A stretch of DNA of 64,000 nt, from contig CAWBYL010000006.1 of NCBI GenBank assembly GCA_963793025.1, positions 62,001 through 126,000 of the forward strand, written 5' to 3'. Position 1 is the first letter of the stretch. Each line of letters begins with the position of its first letter. The position numbers were made by a program, and so were the translations under genes. Shown here piece after piece: positions 16,732-26,668 of the stretch. This DNA is from CAWBYL01 sp963793025 (GTDB taxonomy: Bacteria > Actinomycetota > Acidimicrobiia > Acidimicrobiales > Acidimicrobilacustridaceae). The notes below the pieces were generated by a model. The model was not told where the DNA came from. It ran no database searches and saw nothing but the letters and a program-made list of their open reading frames with translations.

Positions 16732-17952
16732 TCAGGTCCCGATGGCGGTGGACGCCGCGGTCCGCAGGTCGGTGCACACGGCGGGCGGGTCGGGTGATGG
16801 CCAGGCTGCCTGCGTCATGAGGATCGTGGTGAGGCCGGTGACCGGGTCGGAGCGCCACCCGGTGCCCAGACCGCCGTCCCATCCGTAGGTGCCGACCGAC
16901 GCCGCCACGTCCGTCGGCCGGGTGGTGACGGTGACGCCGAATCCCCAGCCGTGATGGGTGAACCAGCCGTCGACCAGCGCCGCCTCTGCCTTCTGGGCGG
17001 GGGTGAGCTGGTCGGCCGTCATGGCCCGCACCGCCGCCGGTCCGATCAGGCGCGTTCCGTCGTGGCATCCGCCGGCGAGCAGCATGCGGGCGAAGGCCAG
17101 GTAGTCGTCGGCGGTGGACACCAGTCCGGCCCCACCGGAGGGGAACGCCGGTGGGTGGCTCCACTGACCCTTGACCGGGTCGGCGGCGACCAGCGTGCCG
17201 TCAGGCAGTGTCTGGTAGGCGGGCACCAGTCGGTGGAGGGACGCCTCGGGGACGTCGAACCCGGTGTCGACCATGCCCAGAGGATCGAGGACGTGGTCGC
17301 GGAGGAAGGACTCGAACGGCTGCCCGGAGGCCCGGGCGATCAGCACCCCGAGCACGTCGGAACCGGTGTGGTACATCCACCGCTCGCCCGGGTGGGCGAG
17401 CAGGGGAAGGGTGCCCAGTCGGGCCATCCACTCGTCGGGCGGAGGAACGTGGGCGGGGGAGGGCGGCCCCTGGCCCAGTTCGAGGTCGGCCATGGCATCG
17501 GCCAGCGGGACGGCGCCCGGGGCGGCCATGACGATCCCCAGTCCCATGGTGAAGGTGAGCAGGTCCCGCACGGTGATGGGTCGAGACGCCGGGACCGTCC
17601 AGTTGAGCGGCGCCTCGGCGTGCTCGAGGACCTGCCGGTCGGCCAGCTCGGGGAGGAGGCGGTCCACCGGCTCGTCGAGCCGGATCTCGCACTCCTCGAC
17701 GAGCACCAGCGCCGCCACTGCGGTGATCGGCTTGGTCATCGACGAGATCCGGAAGATGCTGTCGCGACGGACTGGATCGGTGCCGTCGACCGCAGCGGTG
17801 CCCTCGACCACGGCGTGCACGTCGTCGTCCCGGGCGACCAGCGCCACCAGACCGGGAACGGTGCCGTGGGCGACGTGGCGGTGCATGACCCGGTCGACTC
17901 GGTCGAGACCCTCCGCGATGAGTCCCGATCCCCGGTGCGGTCTCATCTCCAT
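16732..17952 (-). CDS. Serine hydrolase, class C beta-lactamase family
   Basis: 406-residue enzyme with the SxxK catalytic motif (SMTK, S71-K74) in the context FRISSMTKPITAVA, a YHT at the Tyr-motif position (MYHTGSDVLG), and a C-terminal HHGWGFGV element at the KTG/HxG position. No signal peptide is visible, so it is likely a cytoplasmic esterase or lactamase-like hydrolase and not a secreted antibiotic-resistance enzyme. ATG 17952 is preceded by AAGGAG. It is divergent from the sigma factor gene at 18107. Confidence 0.87.
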   Translation of the reverse strand: MEMRPHRGSGLIAEGLDRVDRVMHRHVAHGTVPGLVALVARDDDVHAVVEGTAAVDGTDPVRRDSIFRISSMTKPITAVAALVLVEECEIRLDEPVDRLLPELADRQVLEHAEAPLNWTVPASRPITVRDLLTFTMGLGIVMAAPGAVPLADAMADLELGQGPPSPAHVPPPDEWMARLGTLPLLAHPGERWMYHTGSDVLGVLIARASGQPFESFLRDHVLDPLGMVDTGFDVPEASLHRLVPAYQTLPDGTLVAADPVKGQWSHPPAFPSGGAGLVSTADDYLAFARMLLAGGCHDGTRLIGPAAVRAMTADQLTPAQKAEAALVDGWFTHHGWGFGVTVTTRPTDVAASVGTYGWDGGLGTGWRSDPVTGLTTILMTQAAWPSPDPPAVCTDLRTAASTAIGT

Positions 17953-18106
17953 GGCCTGCTCCTTGTCACCGACGTCCGAACTGATGGTGGTTGAGACCTC
18001 GGTTCGGCCTCCGACTCATCGGCGGCGGGGTCCGCTGTCGCAGGGCACCGGTACCCTCGCACCCAGCAGTCGACGCACTCTCGGCACGCGATCGGAGACC
18101 AGCCTC

Positions 18107-19123
18107 GTGGACACCCCAGCCGCCGCATCCACCGTCGTCAACGACGAGCACTCGGGCGCCTACGCCGAGCTCGACGCCTATCGCTCCGAGCTCACCGCCT
18201 ACTGCTACCGAATGCTCGGTTCCCCCTTCGAGGCCGAGGACGCCGTGCAGGAGGCCCTCACCCGGGCGTGGCGCAGCTTCGACCGCTTCGAGGGGCGTTC
18301 CTCGGTGCGGTCGTGGCTCTACCGCATCGCCACCAACGTCTGCTTCGATTCGCTCAACGGTCGGCAACGTCGGGCGCTGCCGATGGATCTCAGCCCGGCG
18401 GCGCGCTTCGACGCGCCCATCGGCGCGGCTCTGCCCGAGGCCACCTGGATCCTGCCGGTGCCCGACGGGCGGGTGGTGCCCACCGGTGCCGACCCGGGCG
18501 AGCAGGCGGCGATCCGCCAGTCGGTGCGCCTGGCTCTCATCGCCGCCCTGCAGCACCTCCCTCCGCGCCAACGCGCCGTGTTGGTGCTGCGTGAGGTGCT
18601 GCGGTGGGAGGCCAGCGAGGTCGCCGCGCTGCTCGACACGACGGTGGCCTCGGTCAACAGCGCCCTGCAACGGGCGCGGGCCACGTTGGCCGAGCGCGAC
18701 CTCGACGAGGGCACCAGCCTCGACACCGCCCACGAGCTCGATCCGGACCGCCGGTCCCTGCTCGATCGCTACGAGGACGCCTTCCTCCGCTACGACGTCG
18801 AGGGTCTCGTCTCGTTGCTGCGGGAGGACGCCACGCTCACCATGCCGCCGTTCGACTTCTGGTTGCAGGGAGCGGGGGAGGCCGGTCGCTTCTGGAGCTC
18901 TCCGGGCCCCTCCGGGTGCCGCGACTCCCGTCTCGTCCCCGTCGAGGTCAACGGCTCTCCCGGCTACGCCCAGTACAAGCCCGACCCCGCGCTCGGTGGC
19001 CACACGGCGTGGGCCATCCAGGTGCTCGAGCTCGACGGCGATCGCATCGCCCGCATCGACTACTTCCTCGACACCCCCACGGTCTTCCCGCTGTTCGGTC
19101 TTCCCCTGCGCTACGAGGGCTGA
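18107..19123 (+). CDS. ECF RNA polymerase sigma factor with C-terminal SnoaL-like domain
   Basis: 338 residues. Region sigma-2 (AYRSELTAYCYRMLGSPFEAEDAVQEALTRAWR, then SWLYRIATNVCFD) and sigma-4 (LQHLPPRQRAVLVLREVLRWEASEVAALLDTTVASVNSALQRARATL) are followed by a ~120-residue SnoaL-type tail (LLDRYEDAFLRYDVEGLVSLLREDATLTMPP). This is the ECF subfamily in which a fused C-terminal domain, in place of a separate anti-sigma factor, is thought to control activity. GTG 18107 follows GGAG at a distance of about 10 nt. Regulon not evident; neighbours downstream are F420-type enzymes. Confidence 0.88.
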   Translation: MDTPAAASTVVNDEHSGAYAELDAYRSELTAYCYRMLGSPFEAEDAVQEALTRAWRSFDRFEGRSSVRSWLYRIATNVCFDSLNGRQRRALPMDLSPAARFDAPIGAALPEATWILPVPDGRVVPTGADPGEQAAIRQSVRLALIAALQHLPPRQRAVLVLREVLRWEASEVAALLDTTVASVNSALQRARATLAERDLDEGTSLDTAHELDPDRRSLLDRYEDAFLRYDVEGLVSLLREDATLTMPPFDFWLQGAGEAGRFWSSPGPSGCRDSRLVPVEVNGSPGYAQYKPDPALGGHTAWAIQVLELDGDRIARIDYFLDTPTVFPLFGLPLRYEG

Positions 19124-19137
19124 CGGCCTCGCCCCGG

Positions 19138-19143
19138 TAGGGT
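19138..19143 (+). promoter_or_regulatory. Putative -10 for leaderless transcript
   Basis: TAGGGT ending 6 nt before the ATG at 19150, with no room for a Shine-Dalgarno sequence. Confidence 0.5.
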
Positions 19144-19149
19144 CCGGCC

Positions 19150-19593
19150 ATGCCGAGCGACCTGGCCATGAAAGCCATGAACGGCGCCCATCGGGCCGTG
19201 CTCTGGGTCTCTCGGGGTCGTCTCGGCTGGACCGCCGGGGGCATGCCCGTGTTGGAGCTCACCACCGTCGGCCGGCGGACCGGGGAGCGTCGATCGGTGA
19301 TGCTCACCTCGCCCATCCAGCTCGACGGTGACGTCCCCGTCGTGGTGGCGTCGCGTGGCGGGGACGACTCGCACCCCGCCTGGTTCCTCAACCTTCGCGA
19401 CCAACCGCAGGTCGAGGTGGCGTGGAAGGGTGCTCCCGCCGGAGCCCGCGTGGCCCGGATCCCCGAGGATGAGGAACGGGGCGAGCTGTGGGCGGCCATC
19501 GTCGCGAAGCACGCCCACTACGGGGGCTACCAGCGCAAGACCGATCGCCAGATCCCCCTGGTCGTGCTCGAACCGGAGCCGGCATCGAGATGA
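19150..19593 (+). CDS. Nitroreductase/quinone reductase-like deazaflavin (F420)-dependent protein
   Basis: 147 residues of the Ddn-like split-barrel family: PVLELTTVGRRTGERRSVMLTSPIQLDGDVPVVVASRGGDDSHPAWFLNLRDQPQVEV is the usual F420-binding stretch, with HPAWFLNL the most diagnostic part. Members use reduced F420 to reduce quinones or nitro compounds, or bind it to protect cells from redox stress. Substrate unknown. The start is supported by the leaderless-type hexamer just upstream. Confidence 0.85.
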   Translation: MPSDLAMKAMNGAHRAVLWVSRGRLGWTAGGMPVLELTTVGRRTGERRSVMLTSPIQLDGDVPVVVASRGGDDSHPAWFLNLRDQPQVEVAWKGAPAGARVARIPEDEERGELWAAIVAKHAHYGGYQRKTDRQIPLVVLEPEPASR

Positions 19594-19655
19594 GCCTCGG
19601 CCCTCGGTTGGCGCTGCCCGGGTGACCAGGCCGCCGGAATGGTCCGACGTCCTCG

Positions 19656-20120
19656 GTGGTTGTGATCCAGGTGACCGACGACGCGACGGGCTCCGGATCC
19701 GACAACGACTGGTGGCGCAGCCTGGTCGCCGGTGCCCCCGCCCGCACGGCCAAGCTGGCGGTGACTCGGGCCGACGGGAGTCCGCACGTCGCTCCGGTGT
19801 GGGCTGACCTCGACGGCGACCAGATCGTCTTCATGACATCGGCGGAGACCATCAAGGGGAAGTCGATCCTGCGCGACGGTCGGGTGTGCCTGTGCTGGGA
19901 CGACGACCGTCCGCCCTTCGACTTCGTGATCATCCGGGGCACGGCCGCGACGTCCACCGACCCTGACGACCTCCGCTACTGGGGCACGCGGATCGCCGGT
20001 CGCTACATGGGCCCGGAGCACGCCGATGCCTACGGGGAGCGCAACGCGGTCCCGCCGGAGATGGTCGTTCGGGTGACGCCGACGAGGGTCGTGGCCGAGC
20101 GGGCCATCAGCGACTTCTGA
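19656..20120 (+). CDS. PPOX-class F420-dependent oxidoreductase
   Basis: 154 residues of the pyridoxamine-oxidase-like split barrel: TAKLAVTRADGSPHVAPVWADLDGDQIVFMTSAETIKGKSILRDGRVCLCWDDD is typical of the actinobacterial F420-dependent subgroup (Rv1155-like). Probably a flavin/deazaflavin reductase of unknown substrate. GTG starts are possible at 19656, 19662 and 19671; none has a strong ribosome site, so the N-terminus may be 5 residues shorter. Second F420-type enzyme in a row after the sigma factor gene. Confidence 0.82.
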   Translation: MVVIQVTDDATGSGSDNDWWRSLVAGAPARTAKLAVTRADGSPHVAPVWADLDGDQIVFMTSAETIKGKSILRDGRVCLCWDDDRPPFDFVIIRGTAATSTDPDDLRYWGTRIAGRYMGPEHADAYGERNAVPPEMVVRVTPTRVVAERAISDF

Positions 20121-20235
20121 CTCGTCTCGGCCGCTCTCGTCGCCCGTCGAAGGGGGCGTCGGCGTTGTTCGGGGCTACGGTGCGAAGCGGCGGAGGGGAC
20201 CACATGGGTCCTCCCGCGACAGAGAGAAGAGATTT

Positions 20236-20436
20236 GTGACTACAGGTACCGTGAAGTTCTTCAACACCGAGAAGGGCTTCGGCTTCATCTCCCGCGATGG
20301 TGGGGACGACGTGTTCGTTCACTACTCCAACATCGCCGGCAGCGGCTACAAGAACCTCGAAGAGGGCCAGAGCGTCGAGTTCGACATCGCTCCGGGTCGC
20401 AAGGGCGACCAGGCCGAGAACGTCCGCGTTCTCTAG
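20236..20436 (+). CDS. Cold-shock protein (CspA family)
   Basis: 66-residue single cold-shock domain with both RNA-binding motifs: RNP1 KGFGFIS and RNP2 VFVHYSNI. GTG start preceded by AGAGAGAAGAG. A TACGGT hexamer at 20176-20181 would give a 5' leader of about 50 nt, in which the temperature control typical of csp genes could operate. The gene is followed by a strong terminator, so it is monocistronic. Confidence 0.95.
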   Translation: MTTGTVKFFNTEKGFGFISRDGGDDVFVHYSNIAGSGYKNLEEGQSVEFDIAPGRKGDQAENVRVL

Positions 20437-20453
20437 ATCCCTCTTTCGATCGG

Positions 20454-20494
20454 AGGCCCCGTTCGGCTCGCCGGACGGGGCCTTCGTCGTTTTG
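20454..20494 (+). terminator. Rho-independent terminator after the cold-shock gene
   Basis: 13-bp stem with one G-T pair (AGGCCCCGTTCGG, 20454-20466, with 20471-20483), loop CTCG, followed by TCGTCGTTTT. Confidence 0.85.
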
Positions 20495-20558
20495 GATCAG
20501 GTCGCACGGTCCCCTCGACAGGCGAGGCCTGACCGGTCGCGACGCGGGTTGCGCTCGT

Positions 20559-20564
20559 TAGCCT
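20559..20564 (+). promoter_or_regulatory. Putative -10 for leaderless ABC exporter transcript
   Basis: TAGCCT ending 7 nt before the GTG at 20572. Confidence 0.45.
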
Positions 20565-20571
20565 CCTCCGC

Positions 20572-23500
20572 GTGAGTGCCCCGAACGATCCGACCGCCCT
20601 TCCGCAGGGCGGCTGGATTCGTCGGTTGAGCCCCTTCCTGGTACCTCACCGGCGCAACGTGACCATCGCCCTCGGCGCTTCGGTGGTGGGCCAGGGGTTG
20701 TCGGCGCTCACTCCGGTGTTCGCCGCGGTGATCATCGACAACGGCATCAGCACCCACCGGCAGGCGATCTGGCCCTGGCTCGTCGCCCTGGTCGCGGCGG
20801 GCATCGGATCGTTCGTGGCCGCGTACCTACGGCGGTGGGTCGGCGGCCGGGTGAGCCTCGACGTCCAGTTCGATCTGCGCAACGCCATCTACGAGCGGCT
20901 GCAACGCCTCGACTTCGCCGGCCACGACCAGCTCCACACCGGCCAGTTGGTGTCGCGGGCCTCGACCGACCTCGGTCTCGTGCAGTCTCTCCTCGCCTTC
21001 CTGCCGATCATGTTGGGCAACCTCGTCCTGCTGGTCGTCGCCCTGATCGTGATGGTGATCCTGTCCCCGGCGCTCACCCTGGTGGTGGTGGCGACGCTGC
21101 CCATCCTGCTGGTCGTCTCGCTGCGCTTGCGCAGCCGGGTGTTCCCGGCCACGTGGGACGCCCAGCAGCGAGCCGGCGAGGTGGCCGGCGTGGTCGACGA
21201 GAGCGTCTCCGGCGTGCGGGTGGTGAAGGGCTTCGGCCAGGAGGACCGGGAGCTCGATCACCTGGCCGACGTGGCCGGTGGCCTCTACTCCTCGCGGGCC
21301 CGGCTGGTGAAGCTCCAGGCCAAGTTCACCTCGACCATGCAGGCCGTGCCGACCCTGGCCCAGGTCGTGGTGCTCGGACTCGGCGGCTGGCTGGCCATCG
21401 AGGGCCACCTCACCCTCGGCGCCTTCCTCGCCTTCTCGTCCTACCTCGTCCAGCTGGTGGCGCCGGTGCGCATGCTGGCCGGGTTGTTCTCGGTCGGCCA
21501 ACAGGCACGAGCCGGCGCCGAGCGCATCCTCGACGTCCTCGACGCCAACGCACTGGTGGTCGACGCGCCCGATGCCGTCGAGCTGGCGGCCACCGGGGGG
21601 GCGGTGCGCTTCGAGGGGGTGCGCTTCGGCTACACGCTGAGCGAGCCGGTGCTCGACGGCTTCGACCTGACCGTCGCTCCCGGTGAGGTGGTGGCCCTCG
21701 TGGGCACGAGCGGTTCGGGCAAGTCGACCGTCACCGCCCTGCTCCCCCGCTTCTACGACGTGTCCGAGGGCCGGGTCACGGTCGACGGCCACGACGTCCG
21801 CGATGTCACCCTCGAGTCGTTGCGCCGCCAGGTCGGGGTGGTGTTCGAGGACGCGTTCCTGTTCTCGGACTCGGTGCGGGCCAACATCGCCTACGGGCGA
21901 CCCGACGCCGACGAGGACGAGGTCCGGGCGGCGGCGGCGGCGGCCGGGGCCGACGCCTTCGTGAGTGCCCTCCCCGAGGGCTACGACACCGTGGTCGGCG
22001 AGCGGGGGGTGACCTTGTCGGGTGGTCAGCGCCAACGCCTGGCCCTGGCCCGGGCCATCCTCACCGACCCCCGCATCCTCGTCCTCGACGACGCCACCTC
22101 GGCCGTCGACTCCGCCACCGAAGAGGCGATCCACGAGACGCTGCGGGCGCTCATGGCCGACCGCACCACGATCCTGATCGCCCACCGGCGGTCGACGCTG
22201 CGCCTGGCCCAGCGGATCGTCGTGCTCGACCACGGCCGGGTCGTGGCCGAGGGGACCCACGAGGAGCTCCTGGTGGCCAGCGCGGTCTACCGCGACCTGT
22301 TCGCCGATCCCCAGGACACCGCCCTCGACGGTGACGGCGATCTCGACGGCGAGGGGTTCGGACCGGGCGACGGTGCTGCCCAGCAGGCCCGTGAACTGGT
22401 CGGTGCCGGGGTGGTGGCCGAGGGCCCGTCGGAGGCGATCACCGCGTCGGCCTGGCCCACGCGCGACGGCGACGGGACCCCGGTGGCCTCGGTGTCGCTC
22501 GACGCCGGCCCCCGCATCGGCCCTCCCGGCGGCGGCGGCACGTTGGGCATGGCTCTCACCGCCACCCCGAAGATGCTCGCCGCCCTGGAGACGCTCCCGC
22601 CGGCCGACGACGCCCCGCAGGTGGACGTGGGGGCGGCGGCGGGCGCCGAGCACGGCCCCTTCCGGATCCGCACCTTCGTCCGGCCCTGGCTGTGGTGGCT
22701 CGGCCTCGGCCTCAGCCTCGTCGCTCTCGACACCTTCTTGACCCTGCTGGGCCCGGCCTTCGTCCGGCGGGCCATCGACCAGGGCGTCACACCGGGCGAC
22801 ACCGGGGCGTTGTGGACAGCGGTCGGGCTGTTCGCGGTGGCGGGCCTGGCCGACTGGGGGGTGGTGTGGGCCTACACCGCGGTCACCGGGCGCACCGCGG
22901 AGCGGATGCTCTACGCCCTGCGGGTCAAGATCTTCGCCCACCTCCAGCGGCTGTCGCTCGACTACTACGACGCCGAGCTCGACGGTCGGATCATGACCCG
23001 CATGACCACCGACGTGGAGGCCCTGTCCCAGCTGGTCCAGACCGGTCTCATCAACGGTCTCGTGGGGGTGTTCACCTGCGTCGGGGTCTTCGTGTTCCTG
23101 GTGGTCCTGTCACCGCCGCTCGCCCTGGTGACGGCCTCGGTCATCCCGCCGCTGGTGATCGCCACCTGGTGGTACCGACGGCGCTCGGCGGTGGCCTATG
23201 CCCAGGCCCGCGACGCCATCGCCGACGTGAACGCCAACCTGCAGGAGAGCCTGTCGGGGGTGCGGGTGACGCAGGCCTACGTTCGCGAGGGCCGCAACAT
23301 CTCGGGCTTCCAGTCCGTGAACCAGCGCTACCTCGGCCACCGCCTCGACGCTCAGCGCCTGGTCGCCATCTACTTCCCGTTCGTGCTGTTGCTCTCCGAC
23401 CTGGCGGCGGCGGTCGTCCTCGGCGCCGGCGCGGTGTTCGAGTCCCGGGGCGTCGTCACCGCCGGTGTGGTGATCGCCTTCCTGCTCTACCTCAACCAGT

Positions 23501-24393
23501 TCTTCTCGCCCATCCAGCAGCTCTCGCAGGTGCTCGACACGTGGCAGCAGGCCACGGCGTCGATCGTGAAGATCGAGGAGCTGCTCGACACCCCCGAGAG
23601 CACGCCCCGGCCGGCCGAGCCCACCGCCGTCGGCCGCCTGCGCGGCGCAGTGCGCCTGGAGGGGGTGCACTTCGCCTACGGGACCGCCCTCGGTGAGGCC
23701 CTGACCGGCATCGATCTCGAGATCGCACCGGGTGAGACGGTCGCCCTGGTCGGGGAGACGGGTGCGGGCAAGTCCACCATCGTGAAGCTCGTGGCCCGCT
23801 TCTACGACCCCACCTCGGGCCGGGTGCTGGTCGACGGCATCGATCTACGGGACATCGATCTCGACGGCTTCCGCCACCAGCTCGGCATCGTGCCCCAGGA
23901 GGCGTTCCTGTTCACGGGCACGGTGCGCGACAACATCGCGTACGGCCGACCCGAGGCCACCGAGGCCCAGGTCGAGGCGGCGGCGCGCGCCGTCGGCGCC
24001 CACGAGTTCGTGGCCTCGCTGCCGCTCGGGTATCGCACTCCGGTGAGCGAACGGGGTCGGTCCCTGTCGTCGGGCCAGCGCCAGCTGATCGCCCTGGCCC
24101 GGGCCCGCCTCGTCGATCCCGCCATCCTCCTGCTCGACGAGGCCACGTCACAGCTCGACCTGGCCAGCGAGGCCCGGGTGCAGCGGGCCATGGACGCCGC
24201 CGCCTCGGGCCGCACGACCATCCTCGTGGCTCATCGACTGCCCACCGCCCGCCAGGCCGACCGCATCGTCGTCATCGACGACGGGGGGATCGCCGAGCAG
24301 GGCTCCCACGACCAGCTCATCGAGCGGCGAGGGCGCTACCACCAGCTGTGGCAGGCGTTCGCCTCCTCCACCGAGGAACCCGTCGCCTCCTGA
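20572..24393 (+). CDS. Single-chain ABC exporter (TMD-NBD-TMD-NBD) with one degenerate ATP site
   Basis: 1273 residues: two complete type IV (B-family) half-exporters in one chain, joined by a ~75-residue linker. NBD1: Walker A GTSGSGKST (G378-T385), signature LSGGQ (482-486), Walker B ILVLDDATSA with Asp507 where the catalytic Glu should be. NBD2: Walker A GETGAGKST (G1061-T1068), signature LSSGQ (1165-1169), Walker B ILLLDEATS with Glu1190 intact. Because each ATP site pairs one chain's Walker motifs with the other's signature, the Asp507 and LSSGQ defects fall in the same site, leaving one site competent and one degenerate, as in heterodimeric exporters such as TM287/288 and BmrCD. Likely a multidrug or lipid exporter; substrate unknown. 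Confidence 0.93.
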   Translation: MSAPNDPTALPQGGWIRRLSPFLVPHRRNVTIALGASVVGQGLSALTPVFAAVIIDNGISTHRQAIWPWLVALVAAGIGSFVAAYLRRWVGGRVSLDVQFDLRNAIYERLQRLDFAGHDQLHTGQLVSRASTDLGLVQSLLAFLPIMLGNLVLLVVALIVMVILSPALTLVVVATLPILLVVSLRLRSRVFPATWDAQQRAGEVAGVVDESVSGVRVVKGFGQEDRELDHLADVAGGLYSSRARLVKLQAKFTSTMQAVPTLAQVVVLGLGGWLAIEGHLTLGAFLAFSSYLVQLVAPVRMLAGLFSVGQQARAGAERILDVLDANALVVDAPDAVELAATGGAVRFEGVRFGYTLSEPVLDGFDLTVAPGEVVALVGTSGSGKSTVTALLPRFYDVSEGRVTVDGHDVRDVTLESLRRQVGVVFEDAFLFSDSVRANIAYGRPDADEDEVRAAAAAAGADAFVSALPEGYDTVVGERGVTLSGGQRQRLALARAILTDPRILVLDDATSAVDSATEEAIHETLRALMADRTTILIAHRRSTLRLAQRIVVLDHGRVVAEGTHEELLVASAVYRDLFADPQDTALDGDGDLDGEGFGPGDGAAQQARELVGAGVVAEGPSEAITASAWPTRDGDGTPVASVSLDAGPRIGPPGGGGTLGMALTATPKMLAALETLPPADDAPQVDVGAAAGAEHGPFRIRTFVRPWLWWLGLGLSLVALDTFLTLLGPAFVRRAIDQGVTPGDTGALWTAVGLFAVAGLADWGVVWAYTAVTGRTAERMLYALRVKIFAHLQRLSLDYYDAELDGRIMTRMTTDVEALSQLVQTGLINGLVGVFTCVGVFVFLVVLSPPLALVTASVIPPLVIATWWYRRRSAVAYAQARDAIADVNANLQESLSGVRVTQAYVREGRNISGFQSVNQRYLGHRLDAQRLVAIYFPFVLLLSDLAAAVVLGAGAVFESRGVVTAGVVIAFLLYLNQFFSPIQQLSQVLDTWQQATASIVKIEELLDTPESTPRPAEPTAVGRLRGAVRLEGVHFAYGTALGEALTGIDLEIAPGETVALVGETGAGKSTIVKLVARFYDPTSGRVLVDGIDLRDIDLDGFRHQLGIVPQEAFLFTGTVRDNIAYGRPEATEAQVEAAARAVGAHEFVASLPLGYRTPVSERGRSLSSGQRQLIALARARLVDPAILLLDEATSQLDLASEARVQRAMDAAASGRTTILVAHRLPTARQADRIVVIDDGGIAEQGSHDQLIERRGRYHQLWQAFASSTEEPVAS

Positions 24394-24456
24394 CCCTGCC
24401 CGCAGGAGCGGTTCTCGTCGAGAAGAGCCGAGAGCGCCGGCCGAGCTCGGGTGCGG

Positions 24457-25269
24457 TCAGGTCAGAGAGGTCTCGGGCGGGCCTCCGGGCCACGCCGGTA
24501 TGACCCGTTGCAGGTGGCTGCGGGCGAGGAACGCCTCTTCCAGCTCGGTCGGCAGTCCGGCGTAGGGCGACGTCTGGGTGGCGTGGGCGGCCATCGCCCG
24601 TCGGAGCCGCTCGATCTGGTCGTCGGTGGCGAGGACCGTGGTCGCGTCCTCGTCGGGCCGACCCATCTCCAGGTCGAGGTACACGCTGTCGGGGTCGAGG
24701 CTGGCCATGTGCTCGGCCCACCGACCCATCAGGGAGCGGGTCAGGAACCAGTGGTAGAGCCGGATGTCGGGATGGGTGTCGAGGTTGGCGCCCACGGCCA
24801 GGGTCGTGGCCTCACCGATGCGGGCGTGGTCGCGGTGGCCGTCGCTGCCCGTCGGGTCCATGGTGACCACCACGTCGGGGTTCACCTCGTCGACCAGGAC
24901 GGCGATGGCCGCGGCCACGTCGCCGACCGGGAGGGCACAGAGTGACCCGGGTGGGGGGTCGCCGTCCCAGTCGGAGTCACCGAAGCCCAGGACCACGGTC
25001 CGCTCGACGCCGAGGATCGCTCCGGCGTCGGCCAGCTCGGCCGTACGGCGCGCCCCGAGCGTCGCCGCCGGGCCCTCGCTGTGGTCCTCGCCCTTCTCGC
25101 CGGCGGTGGCCGAGCACACCACGATGCGGGCACCCGCCGCGGCGGCGTGGGCGATGGCGCCCCCGCAGCCGAACGTCTCGTCGTCGGGGTGGGCGACGAC
25201 GACGAGCAGCGTCGGCCGCCCGTCGGGCTCGCCCGGGGCGCGTGGATCGGTGCTGGTGTCCTGGGGCAT
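24457..25269 (-). CDS. PIG-L (LmbE-type) deacetylase
   Basis: 270-residue zinc deacetylase. The zinc/catalytic motif AHPDDE (H27-E31) and the second-half ligand motif GSDGHRDHARIG are intact. In actinobacteria this family includes MshB (deacetylates GlcNAc-inositol in mycothiol synthesis) and Mca (mycothiol conjugate amidase); the neighbouring inositol-phosphate synthase makes a mycothiol role plausible but does not prove it. It converges on the ABC exporter and is 25 nt downstream of ino1, probably in one operon. Confidence 0.85.
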   Translation of the reverse strand: MPQDTSTDPRAPGEPDGRPTLLVVVAHPDDETFGCGGAIAHAAAAGARIVVCSATAGEKGEDHSEGPAATLGARRTAELADAGAILGVERTVVLGFGDSDWDGDPPPGSLCALPVGDVAAAIAVLVDEVNPDVVVTMDPTGSDGHRDHARIGEATTLAVGANLDTHPDIRLYHWFLTRSLMGRWAEHMASLDPDSVYLDLEMGRPDEDATTVLATDDQIERLRRAMAAHATQTSPYAGLPTELEEAFLARSHLQRVIPAWPGGPPETSLT

Positions 25270-25293
25270 CGCCCCATGATGGGACAGCGGCGC

Positions 25294-26598
<1,305 letters not shown>

Positions 26599-26604
26599 GT
26601 CGCC

Positions 26605-26610
26605 AGGCTA
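26605..26610 (-). promoter_or_regulatory. Putative -10 of ino1 (leaderless)
   Basis: TAGCCT on the minus strand, 6 nt before the ino1 ATG. Confidence 0.5.
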
Positions 26611-26611
26611 G

Positions 26612-26653
26612 GTGAAGCTTCACGGTTCGTTCGTTCGCTTCAGAGATACTGAA
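26612..26653. promoter_or_regulatory. Candidate operators between ino1 and the LysR gene
   Basis: Two symmetric elements lie in this 70-nt gap. GTGAAGCTTCAC (26612-26623) is a perfect 12-bp palindrome. TTCAG-N5-CTGAA (26639-26653) fits the T-N11-A consensus of LysR-type boxes. Between them is a TTCG tetranucleotide repeat. Binding by the adjacent LysR protein is inferred. Confidence 0.5.
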
Positions 26654-26656
26654 CAG

Positions 26657-26662
26657 TAGGGT
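26657..26662 (+). promoter_or_regulatory. Putative -10 of the LysR regulator gene (leaderless)
   Basis: TAGGGT ending 6 nt before the GTG at 26669; directly abuts the LysR box, consistent with autoregulation. Confidence 0.5.
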
Positions 26663-26668
26663 GGCGGC

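Noticed and set aside
20827..22941. Long open frame (~700 codons) antisense to the ABC exporter
   Set aside because: Shadow frame; the sense strand carries canonical ABC motifs.
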